DNA from: Methanobacterium sp. | Lineage (GTDB): Archaea > Methanobacteriota > Methanobacteria > Methanobacteriales > Methanobacteriaceae | DNA: 64,000 nucleotides | NCBI RefSeq assembly: GCF_038562635.1 | Contig: NZ_JBCFBO010000001.1 | Location: 1,962,643 to 2,026,642, forward strand | Direction: 5' to 3' | Shown here: piece after piece, positions 63,270 through 64,000 of the stretch | How the letters are laid out: each line of letters starts with the position of its first letter | Numbering within the stretch: the first letter of the stretch is position 1 | The notes under the pieces: generated by a model | Seen by the model: only the letters and a program-made list of their open reading frames with translations | What the model was told of the DNA's origin: nothing | The model's database searches: none | Translations under genes and position numbers: made by a program

Positions 63270-64000
63270 CTATGATGTTTCAGGTTTCTTTTCTGGAGTA
63301 AGCAGTTCCTCATACTTAAATACCTTTTGAGGACAGCCTAGTTCACACCTTAAGCATGCCATACCTGAGCAGAGGTCTGTTCTTATTGTAACTACTCCAT
63401 TTTCGATGGTCAGTGCATCTTCAGGGCAGTTTTGGGCACATGTCATGCAGCTGGTGCACCCTTCAAATTCTGCCTTTAGTAAACCGCCTATTTTAGTTAT
63501 TTTCAGGCCTTCTTCACCCAGTTCAGGTATGTCCCTTTCAAAAATTCTATGTATCACAGGGTTGGAAACCTTTGGCGGGATTTTTTGAAAACCGTATTTG
63601 GTCAACCAATCATTGTACATCCAGAAAGGCATTCCTTGCTCACACATTGCCAGTTCTAGAGAGTATATTTTTTCGAAAGTTGGGGATGTGGCAAGTGTTA
63701 TGTGTTTGCTGCGCATTCCATCTGCTATTTTCTGCAGCTTTTCAAGGAGTCCAGGATCTAGGACTAGATCTTTTGCCATTGCTAATGAGGTATTTCCCAT
63801 CTGATAGATTTCACGGGAGGAAGGAGGAATTTGTCCAACGTTCAGGGATTTATGTGGGTCTACGTAAAATCCTGAAGCTCCTGCCATGTATGTTTCATCA
63901 ATTTCATCAAGGAATACTCCTGATTCTTCTGCTAAGGTTAAATGGGCAGCTCTAAATGCCCCTAAAGCTTTACCAATGTTTTCAATATCCCTTTCTGTAA
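63270..64000 (-). CDS. RACE-like corrinoid reductive-activation protein, N-terminal part outside window
   Basis: The frame is open through the right edge, so only the last 243 residues are visible. The segment AGASGFYVDPHKSLNVGQIPP, then MGNTSLAMAKDLV, matches the DUF4445/ASKHA C-terminal part of reductive activators of corrinoid-dependent methyltransferases (RamA and methanogenesis marker 14 type). Two [4Fe-4S] motifs end the protein: CTSCMTCAQNCPEDAL (about 175-190 of the visible part) and CSGMACLRCELGCP. Such proteins use low-potential electrons and ATP to reduce cob(II)amide cofactors. Which methyltransferase it serves cannot be told here. The ATG at 63887 is internal. Confidence 0.8.
   Translation of the reverse strand, partial: TERDIENIGKALGAFRAAHLTLAEESGVFLDEIDETYMAGASGFYVDPHKSLNVGQIPPSSREIYQMGNTSLAMAKDLVLDPGLLEKLQKIADGMRSKHITLATSPTFEKIYSLELAMCEQGMPFWMYNDWLTKYGFQKIPPKVSNPVIHRIFERDIPELGEEGLKITKIGGLLKAEFEGCTSCMTCAQNCPEDALTIENGVVTIRTDLCSGMACLRCELGCPQKVFKYEELLTPEKKPETS

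Overview
The window is an AT-rich archaeal chromosome segment that reads as a pseudomurein-walled methanogen of the order Methanobacteriales, probably a Methanobacterium-type organism. Evidence: pseudomurein-binding repeats in a surface protein, a large beta-helix adhesin, a TfrA-type fumarate reductase subunit, fused Fae-Hps, SepRS (tRNA-dependent cysteine route), CTP-dependent archaeal riboflavin kinase, archaemetzincin, Alba, and TATA-box promoters combined with bacterial-looking Shine-Dalgarno sites. There are no rRNA genes, no CRISPR arrays and no intact transposase. There is one tRNA gene, tRNA-Arg(GCG).

Layout. 0-4 kb: a coiled-coil gene cut by the left edge, hisB plus a ferredoxin, a ModE-type regulator and a polysaccharide flippase. 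4-9 kb: beta-helix adhesin, zinc-ribbon membrane protein, iron-sulfur flavoprotein. 9-12.4 kb: a short beta-carbonic-anhydrase-like protein, fae-hps and trpB2. 12.6-18 kb: a multi-PAS histidine kinase and a pseudomurein-binding, M14-like peptidase surface protein. 18.5-24.6 kb: small conserved archaeal genes (DUF1786, PHP, zinc ribbon/SHOCT, archaemetzincin, Usp, DUF63) and a DUF63 remnant. 24.9-29.6 kb: leuA-type synthase, two tandem receiver-PAS proteins, albA. 29.8-34.3 kb: a candidate structured RNA, then a padR/ABC-2 exporter/PQQ-propeller operon preceded by a cluster of operator-like palindromes. 34.4-47 kb: metabolic, transport and surface genes, including a secreted acetolactate decarboxylase and a possible Ntn-hydrolase. 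47.5-57.5 kb: gatA, a CobB/CobQ-like amidotransferase, ribB, ribK, endonuclease V, sepS, tfrA. 57.5-64 kb: two pairs of paralogues (zinc-ribbon membrane proteins and unusual Fe-S proteins) around the tRNA, a PAP2 protein, and the C-terminal part of a corrinoid-activation (RACE-like) protein cut by the right edge.

The most unusual content is non-coding. (1) Four clusters of near-perfect hairpins, mostly 7-11 bp stems with 3-nt loops and differing stem sequences, lie between genes. One cluster sits inside a 429-bp segment bounded by 14-bp inverted repeats. (2) A 120-nt segment at 29771-29890 can fold into a long closing stem with crossing inner helices, which enclose a 14-codon ORF with a strong ribosome-binding site. 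(3) Several genes have a well-placed Shine-Dalgarno site but only ATT, ATA or CTG where the start codon should be: sepS, a coiled-coil exported protein and the pseudomurein-binding protein. (4) There are orphan regulatory palindromes (DtxR-like, and TGTGA-N6-TCACA).

All calls come from reading the sequence by eye. Family names rest on recognised motifs, not on database searches.
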